From NCBI GenBank assembly GCA_963556695.1, contig CAUWAG010000004.1:186001-250000 (forward strand): a DNA stretch of 64,000 nucleotides. The letters are read 5' to 3'. The notes beneath the pieces were generated by a model. That model was given only the letters and a program-made list of their open reading frames with translations, made no database searches and was not told where the DNA came from. The DNA is from Anthostomella pinea. Taxonomy: Eukaryota; Ascomycota; Sordariomycetes; Xylariales; Xylariaceae. Of this stretch, positions 11,721-22,453 are shown piece by piece. A program made the position numbers and the translations under genes. The first letter of the stretch is position 1; each line of letters opens with the position of its first letter.

Positions 11721-12317
11721 GTGTTGCGTCACATCATCCCGAGAGCAGAACGAAACACAAAGGAGACTCGGCTGCCTGTCAGGAGATCATGATGGGCAAC
11801 CACAGCGGAGACCAAGCACTGGCTAAAGCTCATAGGAGATGTCACCTGCTACCGCACATGCTCACGATCGGGTTTATGCAAGTAGATTTGATGTTACTAG
11901 AGTAATTCACCCCCAATGAGAAATGGCAGCCATGCTCCCCCACCTATAATTGTCTTACAAGCTTCTGGTCTAACACCTACTTGAGACCTTCTCGTCGGAC
12001 CTCACCTGCAGTCAACACTATGGACGGTTCTAGTCGGTCAAGAGTGGATCGGCTATCGGCTATCGGCTTCCGGCTGGCTTAAGGTAAAACCAGCTCACAT
12101 TGGTGGACATGCTGCCATCTATCGATACACCAGTCCCCGTCTCTCGTTACTTTGGTAATCATCATGTTGGTACATACACGACGCTATATGAGAGCAAGGA
12201 GTTCTATAATTGACAGTAACATGGAATGTTATGAATACCCAACTCCTCCCAGATTCTAACCCCTTATTGCTTCCCCCAACGTCCATGTCCTCCCCAACTG
12301 ACACAGCAGATCCATAA
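11721..12317. other. Convergent intergenic region
   Basis: Lies between the 3' ends of the 2EXR-like gene and the transporter fusion. A short tandem duplication (GGCTATC repeated around 12050-12066) is the only structure noticed; no gene is recognised. Confidence 0.45.
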
Positions 12318-14757
12318 TCACCAAAATGGTACCTGTTTCTCGCTCTCTGGAATCTTCTGGTCCCGCTCGTTCGACTCCTGGATGACCGTCACATTACTTG
12401 CACCGCGTCGGTTGCCTCCCCGAGCGGCCTTCTCCTTGACCCAACGGGGCTCGAGAATCTCCTTGCCGACCATCGCGCCATCGCTGTCGAGTTTCGCATA
12501 AAATGTCTCGATCGGGAGCTGGTCCTCAGAATCGTAGTGCATCCTGTGTCCCATGCGGTTGAACATGACGTCGCGGACGCTCGGCTGCTCGGGCGCACAG
12601 CACGAGCCCCACGCAGGGAACCGGCTGATGATGCTGCGCCCAGGGATGCGACGCCGGCTCTGGTCGATGATGTGGATGATAGTGGGGATGACGACCTCGT
12701 GGAACGTCCGCCGCTCGTGGAACGCGAGCGCCAGGTAGATGTAGTCCTCGAAAAGCGTCCGGGGGATGTAGTAGAAGTCGGACCACCCGGTGCAGAACTC
12801 GTGGGGGTCGATCACGTAGGGGGCGTTGGCGGCTACCAACTTCTGCACGGTGGCTAGGGCCTGGACATGGAGTGCCCGTCCGTCGTGCAGAGGTTGCCAG
12901 CCGGACTGCTCGATCTCGGTCATGCATTCGAAACTGGGGCTGGCCCATCGCGACACGTCGTTGAACCACATGTTGGTCATGTCCTCGCCTGCGAAGTCGA
13001 ACGGGTGCACCCATGCGTCGAAGTGGTAGTAGAGCAGGCCCTCTATGTCCGAGGTGTTCAATTTGCTCGTGGAGTTTCCGTGTTTCGTGCTGTTTTGGTG
13101 GAAGCCGGGCCACGCCTCACCGTCCAAGATCATCTGCATCGTCTCGGCGACCTGTAGGTAGATCTCATGGGTCCCGGTAAAGGCATCGGTAGTCAAGTCC
13201 TGACCAATGTCATCGCTATCCGAGATGTCTGGCCCGCTATAGTGGAGGGTGTGGAAGAAGGGCCGGTATTTGTCTATCAGTGGCATACGTTCATAGTGAG
13301 GGGAATTCCAGCGAACGAAGCCCAATGTTCTGTTGAATGGCGAGTCGAGACGTATCATCGCGGCATCCTCCTCCGGCTCTTTGGACGACTTGTCCGCGGC
13401 AAGGTAGTTTACGTACAGCCTGGCCTGCACCGAGATCAAGACCGTGAAGATGGTGAAGGCAATGGGAGCATAGTTGGAATATCTCTGTCAAATCTGTTGT
13501 TACTATAGCTGGTGGGCAGTTCTTTGCGCTCGGGAACTCACCTGATAGAAGCTCTTGTGAAGGGTCAACGAGGCCGGCGACTGCATCGAACCTTGCGTGG
13601 GCCCCAGGACACCCTTGACAGGTTCGCGCATATAAGTCCAGGACGAGAGGAAGATAATGATGGTACCCACGATGGCAACTGGTGTCAAGGGTAGCCCAAA
13701 GAGAAGCGACGAGAAGTACACCAATAAAGCCGTCGTGATGCCTGTCGCGAGACACTTGATGACGACATCTGCGTCTAATGATAGAGGAAAGAAATCAGCA
13801 CTGTCGGCAGCCAAAGTCTTGATTGTAAGTATCTCACATTTGTATACCGCCGTGATCGCTAGTCCGATAAGGACATTGCTGGCGATGACCAGGATTGATC
13901 GAATATCGCCGTATCCGGTCACGAGATTAGGCTCTTCAGGGCTAAACAGACGTGTCGCGAAGTGTATCGTTAGGTTGACGAGGAAGCCTGCAAAGTACAA
14001 CACGGCATTCTGCGCATGCAGAGACGCTGCTTTGTCCTTCACCAGAGACTCGTTGAATATCCCCGAGGCAGCCGACAAGACTACTTGGAAGAAGAGTAAC
14101 GCATAGACTGGAAGGCTGTAGACGGCACCAGAGTTCGTGGAATACTGCGTGACGGCCAGGCCACAGAGCTGAAACGCTACTGCCAGCCATTGAACCTCCG
14201 AGATCTTCTTTTTCAGACAGACAACTGACAGAGCAGCCGTTAAGCCAGTGACGGTGGACCGTACGAGACTAATCGTACCCGGATCGGCAACTTCGTATGC
14301 AATGAAGATCTGGGGATAGAGTAAGCCAAGATACTACCTCTAGAAGTACGATGATTCTTACGGTATTGTTGATCAGAGCATAGAAGAGGGCCAAGTTCCA
14401 AAACCCACAACGTGCATCAAACGGGATCTCCTGGGCCAAGCTCCTGAGGGTTCCGGCGAACCTTCGTTCATCCTCGGGAGACTTATCGTCATCCGAGGTT
14501 ACCGAATCCGAAGACGGGACTGAAACGTATGCGCTTGACCCGAGCTGGGATCTTCTTCGTCTGCGTAGTTGAACGGAATATAGGCTGAGGGCTATGGCAA
14601 GCTTGAGGAATTCGGATATCGCGATGGATCCGGGCCCGGAGAAACTGTATTTCCCACCGTTCTGGGCTACCTTCATCAAAACACCTATGCCCACTTGAAT
14701 GGCGATGAGGGCAAGAGCGGCCACGAACCCGGCCGACTGATGGCCGAACTCCCACAT
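12318..14757 (-). CDS. Nucleotide-sugar transporter fused to a large C-terminal domain predicted to be luminal
   Basis: 755 aa from four exons in perfect phase: 14757-14362, 14309-13838, 13774-13542, 13484-12318. Residues 1-367 are a nucleotide-sugar transporter of the UDP-galactose/CMP-sialate type (SLC35A-like); landmarks are SIAISEFLKLAIALSLY, the helix spanning ALINNT/IFIAYEVADP across the first junction, and NVLIGLAITAVYKYADVVIKCLATGITT, where the second junction restores the family YADxVIKxLAT motif. I count ten membrane helices there and an eleventh at about 372-392 (NYAPIAFTIFTVLISVQARLYV). The rest carries five N-x-S/T sequons and conserved-looking blocks (YYHFDAWVHPFDF, FCTGWSDFYYIP, WGSCC), which resemble a family of fungal secretory-pathway proteins but no enzyme I can name. 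It is transcribed divergently from the trimodular enzyme at 15525. A Golgi location is inferred from the family. Confidence 0.8.
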
Positions 14758-15524
14758 CTTGCTGCTGTGAAGAAAACCTGTTGGATATTCGATGTCTTCA
14801 CGAGAAGAGAGAAAAGGGGGGGTTCAGCGGATGGAGTGACTGCTAAATGAAACGGAGACTTTAGAATGGGAGATGTCTGGGAGCCCTGATTGTTCCTCGC
14901 GTTCCCTCCGGTCGCGTTATCGCCCCTCACCAAGGGAATGCGAAAGCGCGACTTCGGAGTGTCTCAAACGCGTATACAAGAACGTGGCGTCGATGAAATG
15001 CATCGCTGATTCGGGGATGGCACGCAGGGAGGAAAGGATAAGCCTGCAATGAGTTTCCGCCTGCAGACCGCAAGTTCCTGGAGTAGATTGATTGGACGGA
15101 CACGTTGATTCTGAAGCCGAAGACGCTAGCCCGGTGTCGTATTTCATGCATGAGCTCGACGAAGCTTAAAGAGGAGGCAAGAAATACTAAGCCCAATCAG
15201 CGGAGCATCTTGTTCGTGGACTTATGAGAGAGCAGTTCATTGAGGCACCACTGCTGATTTTCTGAAATGTGTGGAGTGGCCTGGACGGATGGGATTGCCA
15301 AGGTCTCAATACCCCTGAAACAGAACGGAAGCCATGTCTGGATTCCAGCGACTGATGCTCATGGCGCGATGCTGCTTCGCTGCCCTTACAAGAACGGGTC
15401 ACCGTGTCCTTGAGGGGCGACTTATTCATGAGCCCTCTGCCGGGTAACAACTGCACTTCCAGTCTTCCTACAACGATCCTCTCCAAGTACCCCTATCCAG
15501 CCAAACACTCGAAACGTCCTCGTT
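14758..15524. promoter_or_regulatory. Shared divergent promoter of the transporter fusion and the trimodular enzyme
   Basis: The 767 bp between the two start codons must carry both promoters. Minus-strand frames here (for example 15187-15486) show no recognisable protein. I see no clear TATA box or known operator; joint regulation is inferred from the head-to-head layout only. Confidence 0.5.
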
Positions 15525-18038
15525 ATGGGTCTTCGTTCGGGACCATCAGACGAGAAGGATGACACCCCAATGACGGATGGGGCTGTGAATGACACCCCGA
15601 TGGTAGACGAGGCTGTGAATGTTATTCTTCCCATCGGCGGCATCGGCTCAAGGTTCGCCAAACAAGGCTATCGTTATCCCAAGCCGCTCATCAATATCGT
15701 TGGAAGGCCGATCATTTTATGGCTGATTGACAACCTTCAGTTAAGAAAAGACGATACCGTGTGGATGGCCATCAATGAGGACGTGGATGAAGTCTTCCGT
15801 GTTGGTCAACTGGTCAGCAAGGCCTTCCCCAAGCTCGACATCAGACTCGTCAAACTACGGCACCAGACCAAAGGGGCCAGCGAAACTGTCAGTTGCCCCC
15901 GACGATGTATTTTCTTCCTTGTCCCTACTAATGCTTAAATCAGCTGTATGTCGTCTCTCAAAGCATGACAAGAGAACACCTTACCAGGAAAACGGTCTCG
16001 CTTGATTGTGATACCATATACTGGGCAGATATACTCGGCAGGATCCGGGCACTGCCGTCTGGTTGCGGTGGTTGCTTTTACTTCCGAGATGCTGGGGACA
16101 ATCCTATATTCAGCTACTTGAAAACGGAGCAGGAGTGAGGAGAGCCATTTTGTCATGTTGTGAATCGTTTCGCTGACAGTGGTAGGGCTGGGCTTGAGAG
16201 AATTGTCGACATCCAAGAGAAGAAGGCCATATCTCGGAAAGCGAACACGGGAGCCTACGTCTTCCCAAGCGCCTCGAAGTTGAGGACCTGGGCCGCCCAG
16301 AACCTAGACTACATTGTTCAGGATGATACTGAAGTTGGCGAGTTTTACACTTCGCATCTCATTCTGCTTATGATTCATAACGACGTGACCTTCCTTGGTC
16401 TGGGCATCGAGAAGAAGGACTTCGATTGTGTTGGGACGCCTGAGCAGTTGCAAGAGCTGCTCATGAGCCTCAAGTCCTCCGAGGAGCCCAAGCTCAACAA
16501 CAAGCGCAGATTCTGCTTTGATCTGGACATGACACTGGTGGGAGTGCCGGCGGTCCCAGGCGATTATTCCACGTGCCCTCCCATAGAGAAGAATATCAGG
16601 CTGGTCCAGCAGCTTCACAAAGCAGGTCACTACATCATCATCGTAAGCCCACTAAACCAACCCGGAGTGAGCAGCGAATTGACTCGTCACATAGCAAACC
16701 GCCCGGAGAATGCGTACCCATCACGGCAACGTTGGAGCCGTTATAGCGGACGTCGGGCAGCTCACCCTCAGACAGCTCGACAGATACAAGATCCCGTTCC
16801 ACGATGTTCACTTCGGAAAGCCATATGCGGATGTCTACGTGGACGACTTGGCCGTCAACTCGAACCTCGACACCATGCGAGAGATTGGCTGGCTCCTCGA
16901 GGACTCGAATATGGCGGTCATCCCGGAACAGTCAGATGCTTCTACTAAGAAGGCCGGCATGATTCCAGCTCGTGATTTCAACACCATCCAAATGATTGGC
17001 GACAAGGTCGTCAAGTCCAGCAAGTCGGAGAATATCCTGGGCGAACTCTACTTCTACGCCCACATGCCTCAGGAGCTGTCGCATGTCTTCCCGTCGGTCT
17101 ACAATGTCGATTACATCCCAGACACAAAGAACTTCACCATCACAATGGAGAACCGCAAAGGCCAGACCTTCTCACACCTTCTCGTGGGCCGATCTATAAC
17201 GAAGGGTCGCCTAGTCTCCCTACTCAAGGCACTGCACACCATACATTCAGCTCAAAGCAATTCAGAACCATCCTTGAATGTGTCAAGCGCACTTGCGGCA
17301 AAGTTCGACGCCCACTCCTTGGAGCGGGCCGACCACCACGTGAACATCTACGCCAACTACGGCGCGAAGCTGCGATCGCGCTATGATACGCACCGCGAGC
17401 GATACGACGCTCTCGGCCCCGTGGCAGCATCGTTGTTCAGCCGTCTCAACGAGTTCCTTGACACCTACGAGGCCGAAGACAAGGGCGTCCACGCCCAGGT
17501 CATCCACGGAGATCCCGTCTTCAGCAACGCCATCCTGTCCAAGGACGAGAAGCTGGTCAGCTTTATCGACGTGAGGTGCCAGCTGGAGAACACGCTCACG
17601 CCCGAGGGCGACATCCACTATGACCTGGCCAAGGTTCTGCAGTCCCTGTGCGGGTACGACCACATCCTGTTCATGTCGGCGAATAAATGCGATCTCTCGG
17701 GCTACGACGGCGAAGGAGCAACGCCCCTCCTGGACCAGCCCGACGCGGACCTTCTCGAGACGCTGCGGGGCGTCTTCTTCGAGTACTTGGAGGGCTCCTA
17801 CAAGGTGCGCCTGCACCGTAAGACCCTGTATCGCATCACGGCCAGCCTGTTCTTCAGCTTGATTCCGCTTCACCGCCCTGAGCTGGGTGCCGTGTTCTTG
17901 CGGCTTTGCAAGGAGACACTGGATAAGGCGAGCGGGATCAGTCCCGGCATCGGGTCTAGGACTGCGAGTGTCATGGCATTGTCAAGGACTCTGAGCGGCA
18001 TCGGCACGCTCAGCAACTGCATGAGCCCAATCTCATAG
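15525..18038 (+). CDS. Trimodular nucleotidyltransferase - HAD phosphatase - APH-type kinase
   Basis: 784 aa from four exons: 15525-15887, 15944-16134, 16186-16642, 16695-18038, all phases agreeing. Residues 33-250 form a sugar/choline-phosphate-type nucleotidyltransferase with ILPIGGIGSRFAKQGYRYPKPL (signature GGxGSRF...PKPL) and a middle portion FYFRDAGDNPIFSYLKTEQE. Residues 292-390 form a HAD phosphatase: DLDMT at about 297-301, TARRMRTHHGNVG, and HFGKPYADVYVDDLAVN. Residues 430-760 form an aminoglycoside/choline-kinase-like phosphotransferase with the catalytic HGDPVFSN near 609 and FIDVR near 631. The HAD and kinase blocks resemble bacterial capsule-locus and giant-virus proteins more than ordinary fungal enzymes. 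By analogy with LicC/LicA-like modules it could phosphorylate a small alcohol or sugar and activate it with CTP or another NTP; the actual substrate is unknown. DLDMT has Met where DxDGT is usual. Confidence 0.85.
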
Positions 18039-18760
18039 CTTCGTTCACATTTAGGGGAACGTCTGAATCTGTCGGTTTATGGACCGTAGGCCACCGGGTT
18101 TGTGGTGAGACTTAAAGTGGGTGCTTTATTGGCTGCTCCAGTGGATGCTTTTGGGGGTAGGATCTCGACGCTGGGCGTTCGGGTTGGGAAAGGGCGTACA
18201 AGCAGGTCTCATTAGGTTACGCATTCAGTATTCCAGCAACTTTACATGATTAAAGACGTGAGTGTGTATGGTGAAGCCTTGATGACGTGTGCTATCTGGA
18301 GATGCTGTGAGACTTGATCGCGTAGGTACCTAGGTATCGACCGTGACGTCGCTATGAACGCTTGGCCGCCACAAGCCAGTTATTCCTTCATCTCATGTTA
18401 GTTATTATTCTTCCCAAGGTAGGTAGATATTGTACGAACCTGTGGTAACTTTTCTGGCATCTCTAGCCTCAAATTTTGAGGGACTAAAGGATCGATAGGC
18501 CACACTTTCATGGTTTGTATTCACACTGAAAATCAAAATCAAGGGGAGTTTTACCCTTTTGTTCTACTGGAGATTTCTGTTCTCCATGAGCCCCCCTTGG
18601 GAAACCTGCGCTATGGTTTTACAGATGTGCCGCCCCAGCCAAACTCCTAACTTGATAGCTGAAGATCGGCCAAGGGGCAAAGCACATGCTTTTCTCTATG
18701 CACCACGGCTCCTATGGCGCTCGACCCAGAGCCAGAACTCCTCTCCTATCGTTGTCCTGT
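18039..18760. other. Convergent intergenic region
   Basis: Lies between two gene 3' ends. It contains an ACCTAGGT palindrome at 18328-18335. Open frames reaching into 18559-18867 are shadows of the fumarate reductase gene. No gene recognised. Confidence 0.5.
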
Positions 18761-20114
18761 CTACAATACACTCCTCGCAGCCTCAGCGCCAGCAATCCTC
18801 CCAAAGACAGCGCATTCCAGCAAGGACGAGCCACCAAGCCTATTGGCACCATGTATGCCGCCCGTGATCTCACCAGCAGCCCACAGACCGTCAATAGGAG
18901 CCAATGCGTCCTCTTTCTTGCGGAGCACCTGCGTAGCAGTGTTGAAAGCGACACCTCCCATGGTGAAATGAATCACGGGCGTCACGGTTCCCACGCACAC
19001 CTCCTGTTCTCTATTCGCTTCCCCAGCCGGCAATCTCCAGTGCCCAAACGTCCTCCTCCCAAACGCAGCATCCGAGCCTGACGCTACAGTCTCCGCGTAC
19101 TTGTCCACCGATGCAATGACCGTGGGTGGCAGGTCCTTGACCTTTCTCTTCTCCATCAGCCCCTTCCACAGATAAAACGACAAATGCGAAGCCGTCGCCT
19201 CGCAAGCCCCTGGGTCAAGAAGCAAAGTGATACCCCACTGCCGCACCGAGTCGAGCCCCGAGCGCGGAAGCGCCATGATGGCCTCGCTCACAACATCCCT
19301 CCTATCCATCTCATTAACAAACCGCTCCCCTGCACTCGAGAGCAAGATGCCACCCTCTCCCCGAAGCGCCTCGGCCGCGAGGAACTTGTAGCCCGCGCCC
19401 GCGTCTTTGGGGTCCACGAATCCAGTCGGGTGGATCTGCACACACTCCATATCGACGAACTCGGCGCCGACCTGGGCGAGCAAAGCGTGAGACCCCGGCT
19501 TCGCCTCGTTCGTCGACGGCATGCCCTCCAGATCCGGCCGGTGCTTCGCCAACAGCCCGTGTGCATCCCCGGCAAACCCGCCCGCGGCGAACACGACCGG
19601 TCCCTGCAGCTCATGCGTCTGGCCGTCAGCTGAATACCGCACGCCGCCCACCGCACCGCCGCCGGCGTCGCCCGTCGTCAGCAGCGCCTCCACGTCCGCA
19701 GACGTACTCAATGTAAACCCCGCGTTTTCATTGAACTGCTTCAACAGCGCCGTCACGATCGCCGCGCCCGGCGGCGGATTGCCCCGCCCGCGATGCGTGC
19801 GCGCGACCGAGTGGCCCCCGAGCTGCGCGACAACGCTCAGATCGACGCCGATCTCGTCGACGAGCCAGTCAACGGCGCCCTTCGACCGCGCCGTCAGCTC
19901 CTGGATCAGCTCTTTTCGCGCGAGGCCTGGTGGTCCCGCCTGCAGCCTAGCCCCGGCGGAGCGCAGCGTGTCGTCGGTGAAGCTGTCGTCGGTGGCGTGC
20001 TGGAACCGCGTGCCGGCGCCATTGATGCCCGAGGAGGCCTTGATGCTGTTGCCGCCGGGCTTGGGGGCGCGTTCGAGCATGTGCACGCGGACGCCGGCCT
20101 TCAGGGCCTCGTGC

Positions 20115-20148
<34 letters not shown>

Positions 20149-20341
20149 AGCCCACGATGATGACGGGGTTGCTGCTGGGCACTGACATTTGGAAGGCAGA
20201 CGTGACGGTGATGCTGGGCTTAGACAAGAGGTTGAGCGCGGTGGTGGCGATGATGCGGTGGTAGAACATGTATAGCACTGCTGTTGCGAGCCCGAGTGTG
20301 AAGTTTGTCAGTAGGAAGCGAGGGGAACATCGCGCATGCAT
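18761..20341 (-). CDS. osm1: Soluble fumarate reductase (Osm1/Frd1 type flavoprotein)
   Basis: 526 aa, single exon. The enzyme reduces fumarate to succinate with FADH2/FMNH2, re-oxidising flavin under low oxygen; yeast forms act in mitochondria, ER or cytosol. An N-terminal hydrophobic segment (LLTNFTLGLATAVLYMFY) precedes the FAD-binding motif IIVGSGLAGLAGLAGAHEA, about residues 58-78. Catalytic-region blocks are present: MECVQIHPTGF, ALRGEGGILLSSAGERFVNE and, near the end, GLWAAGEITGGIHGANRLGGSSLLECAVFGR with the expected His and Arg. There is no cytochrome b5 or ApbE extension. Odd feature: a 9-bp repeat lengthens the loop after the GxGxxG by three residues relative to the usual GLAGLSAAHEA (see findings). 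GC content is very high in the 5' half. The N-terminal helix could be a signal anchor or targeting sequence. Confidence 0.92.
20119..20148 (-). repeat. Three tandem 9-bp GGCGAGGCC units inside the FAD-binding loop
   Basis: Three head-to-tail GGCGAGGCC copies (on the plus strand) encode a repeated Gly-Leu-Ala in the Rossmann motif of the fumarate reductase. The repeat keeps the frame. Confidence 0.8.
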
Positions 20342-21000
20342 ATCAGCCTCTTTGGAGTGTTATCAGAGGCATATGCGTGTCTTTTACCGTTTGTGGTGAG
20401 GTTTTGCTGAGATATGATTGCCCGATCGCAGTCGTATGATGGGATCGTACGATGGGCAATGGATGGAGCAGTCTAACGGTCAGGTGGTCAGTCAGCTTGA
20501 AAACACGCGCTGAACTATCAATTGCTGAAAACACTCTTACGAATCCGATGTCTTTCGCGTCATCTTACGTCGACTGGGTAGCTGGAAGATCACCGATTCA
20601 ACGTCAAACATTCTTCCTACTCGGGGATCAAACGGATAGACGGAGTTCTGCCAACACCGCTTCCAATATAATTCGGGAACAGATCCTACATCTTCTCTAT
20701 GGGAACGATGCTTGCTGCACGTGTTTCAATACACTTGTATAGGGGCAGACGAAGCGGATCATGCGTGGTGAGGCTCGATTGATTTCCGAAGTGGTCTTGA
20801 ACCACGGACAGCAGAGATGTCCAGGTCGCAATGAACGATATTTGAAGATTGAAACGAACCTTTACATAAAGGTGTCAACAATACACGAAGTGAAGTAGAA
20901 ACGCCAAGTAACCATCCGAACAGTATAATGTCAAATGACAACTGAAGGGGCACAAACCCCAAACCACGACTAGCCAGGACACTGCTCCAAACTGCACCCA
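20342..21000. other. Promoter of the fumarate reductase and 3' flank of the GH71 gene
   Basis: No open frame with recognisable content. Short frames at 20452-20742 and 20759-21004 are not convincing. Confidence 0.5.
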
Positions 21001-22453
21001 TCACGATTCCGTGTTCACGCCACCCCCAACCAGATCAACAACCGCGTTAAAATTCGGCGACTGACAACTCGCCGTAATAGCATGCGAACTCTTCCCCGTA
21101 GCCACAGTCCTGCCATCCCGCATGATCACCACCTCCGGGGTGACGCCCGCTCCCAAGTCCGCCAGGAACGGCGCCATGCCCACAGCCGGGCCGTCCGGAT
21201 CAGCCTCAAAAGTCCGCTGATTACTGCCGACCGTGACCGAGATATTCGCCTTATTCGTGACGAGCGCCCATGCAAACACGGCATCGGCGGGCAAGTCGCT
21301 GTTGCGGACGCCGCTGCACGCCGCCGCGGGGTGCACGCGGTGCCAGAAGACGACCTGGTCCATCGTGGGCGACGGAGCGGCGCCGCCGTTCTTCCACCAG
21401 CTAGTATAATAGTGCGCGAGCGTGCGCCAGGGCGCGTGGCTCATGCCGTCGACGTAGCTGCGTTCCAGGTCGGTGAGCTGGACGTAGGCCGAGGCCGAGT
21501 TGTCGCTCGTCGAGGGCAGGTCGCGGATGTAGTGCGACTCGGCCCAGTCGTTCCAGGTGATGAGCTCGATGATATCGGGGTTGATTACGGCGTCTGGGCC
21601 GGTGAGCAGCTCGAAGCGCTGCGGGAAGAGGTAGTCGCTGTAGGCGACCCAAGAGTCCGCGGTTTTGCCGTCGTTGAGGTCCTTGAACTCCAGGGCGAGA
21701 CGGCTGTGATACTGTCAGCTCCAGGTTTTGCTGTGTGCGAGAGGGTTACTTACCCATGATATAAGGCCCGCTCTTGCCGGCCTTGCGCAGTGCGGACTGG
21801 AAGTCCTTGTCCACTTCGGCCGTAGTCTTCTTCTTGACATTGAGAGGCCATGCCTGCCAGTTCAAAAAGCCATCGATCGAGCTGTACTCGCTTAGCAGGC
21901 TTGAGGCACTGCTCTTAGCATCAGCATCACCACGCTGCGCATTTGACGAGTACGTGGTCAAGGCTGGCGCCAGCTTGATAGATGTAGACCCCATGGCGCT
22001 CTTCAGATTCTCGAAGAACCCGTTGCCGTACTCGTTGACCGCGTCGCCCCCGTACGTGGTCACCAGCAAAGCATTATCCCACCGGTATGCAGCGGCGCTG
22101 TCGGCATGCTTGGAGATGACGCCCGCCATGTACGTCTCGTTCCAGTATATTTTGCACTTGCTCCAGCTCATGTCGAAGGAGTGCACGAGCTTGAAGCCCA
22201 GTGGCTTCGCCGCCGCGAAGGCGTCGTCGATGCGGCTGGGGAGCCAGTCCGTGCCCGACTCGCAATCGGGCGGGTTCCAGTTCAGGGCGAAGCCATCAAT
22301 GCCGACCTGCTGCGCGGCTATGATGTCCGTCTTCCACCGTGCCGCCGTGTAGGCGTAGGAGTTGGACACCATGAAATGGGCCAAGACAGACGCGGCATCA
22401 GTGAGCTGGGCTGCGCGCGCCCATACCACGGCGAGTGTCACGGCCGAACGCAT
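21001..22453 (-). CDS. GH71 alpha-1,3-glucanase (mutanase), secreted
   Basis: Hydrolyses alpha-1,3-glucan of fungal walls. The start at 22453 gives a short hydrophobic leader (MRSAVTLAVVWARAAQL) typical of secretion, then VLAHFMVSNSYAYTAARWKTDI, GIDGFALNWNPPDC, GFKLVHSFDMSW (family catalytic-region Asp), FLNWQAWPLN, and after the intron WVAYSDYLFPQRFELL, ITWNDWAESHYI and a C-terminal beta domain. Exon 2 is 21703-21001. The strong donor GTAAGT (exon 1 ending 21754) gives MAVSPW, the family motif, but then runs out of frame. The weaker donor GTAACC four bases on (exon 1 ending 21750) keeps the frame for a 468-aa protein but loses VSPW. Thus either the weak donor is used or one G is missing after CCCTGG near 21692. 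Single-domain enzyme without the CBM24 modules of some mutanases. Confidence 0.88.

Noticed and set aside
12526..13157. Long frames of up to 195 codons over the transporter's C-terminal domain
   Set aside because: Arg/Pro/His-rich shadows produced by GC-rich codons of the real gene.
19288..20264. Frames of up to 247 codons opposite or within the fumarate reductase
   Set aside because: Shadows of a GC-rich gene; no domain.
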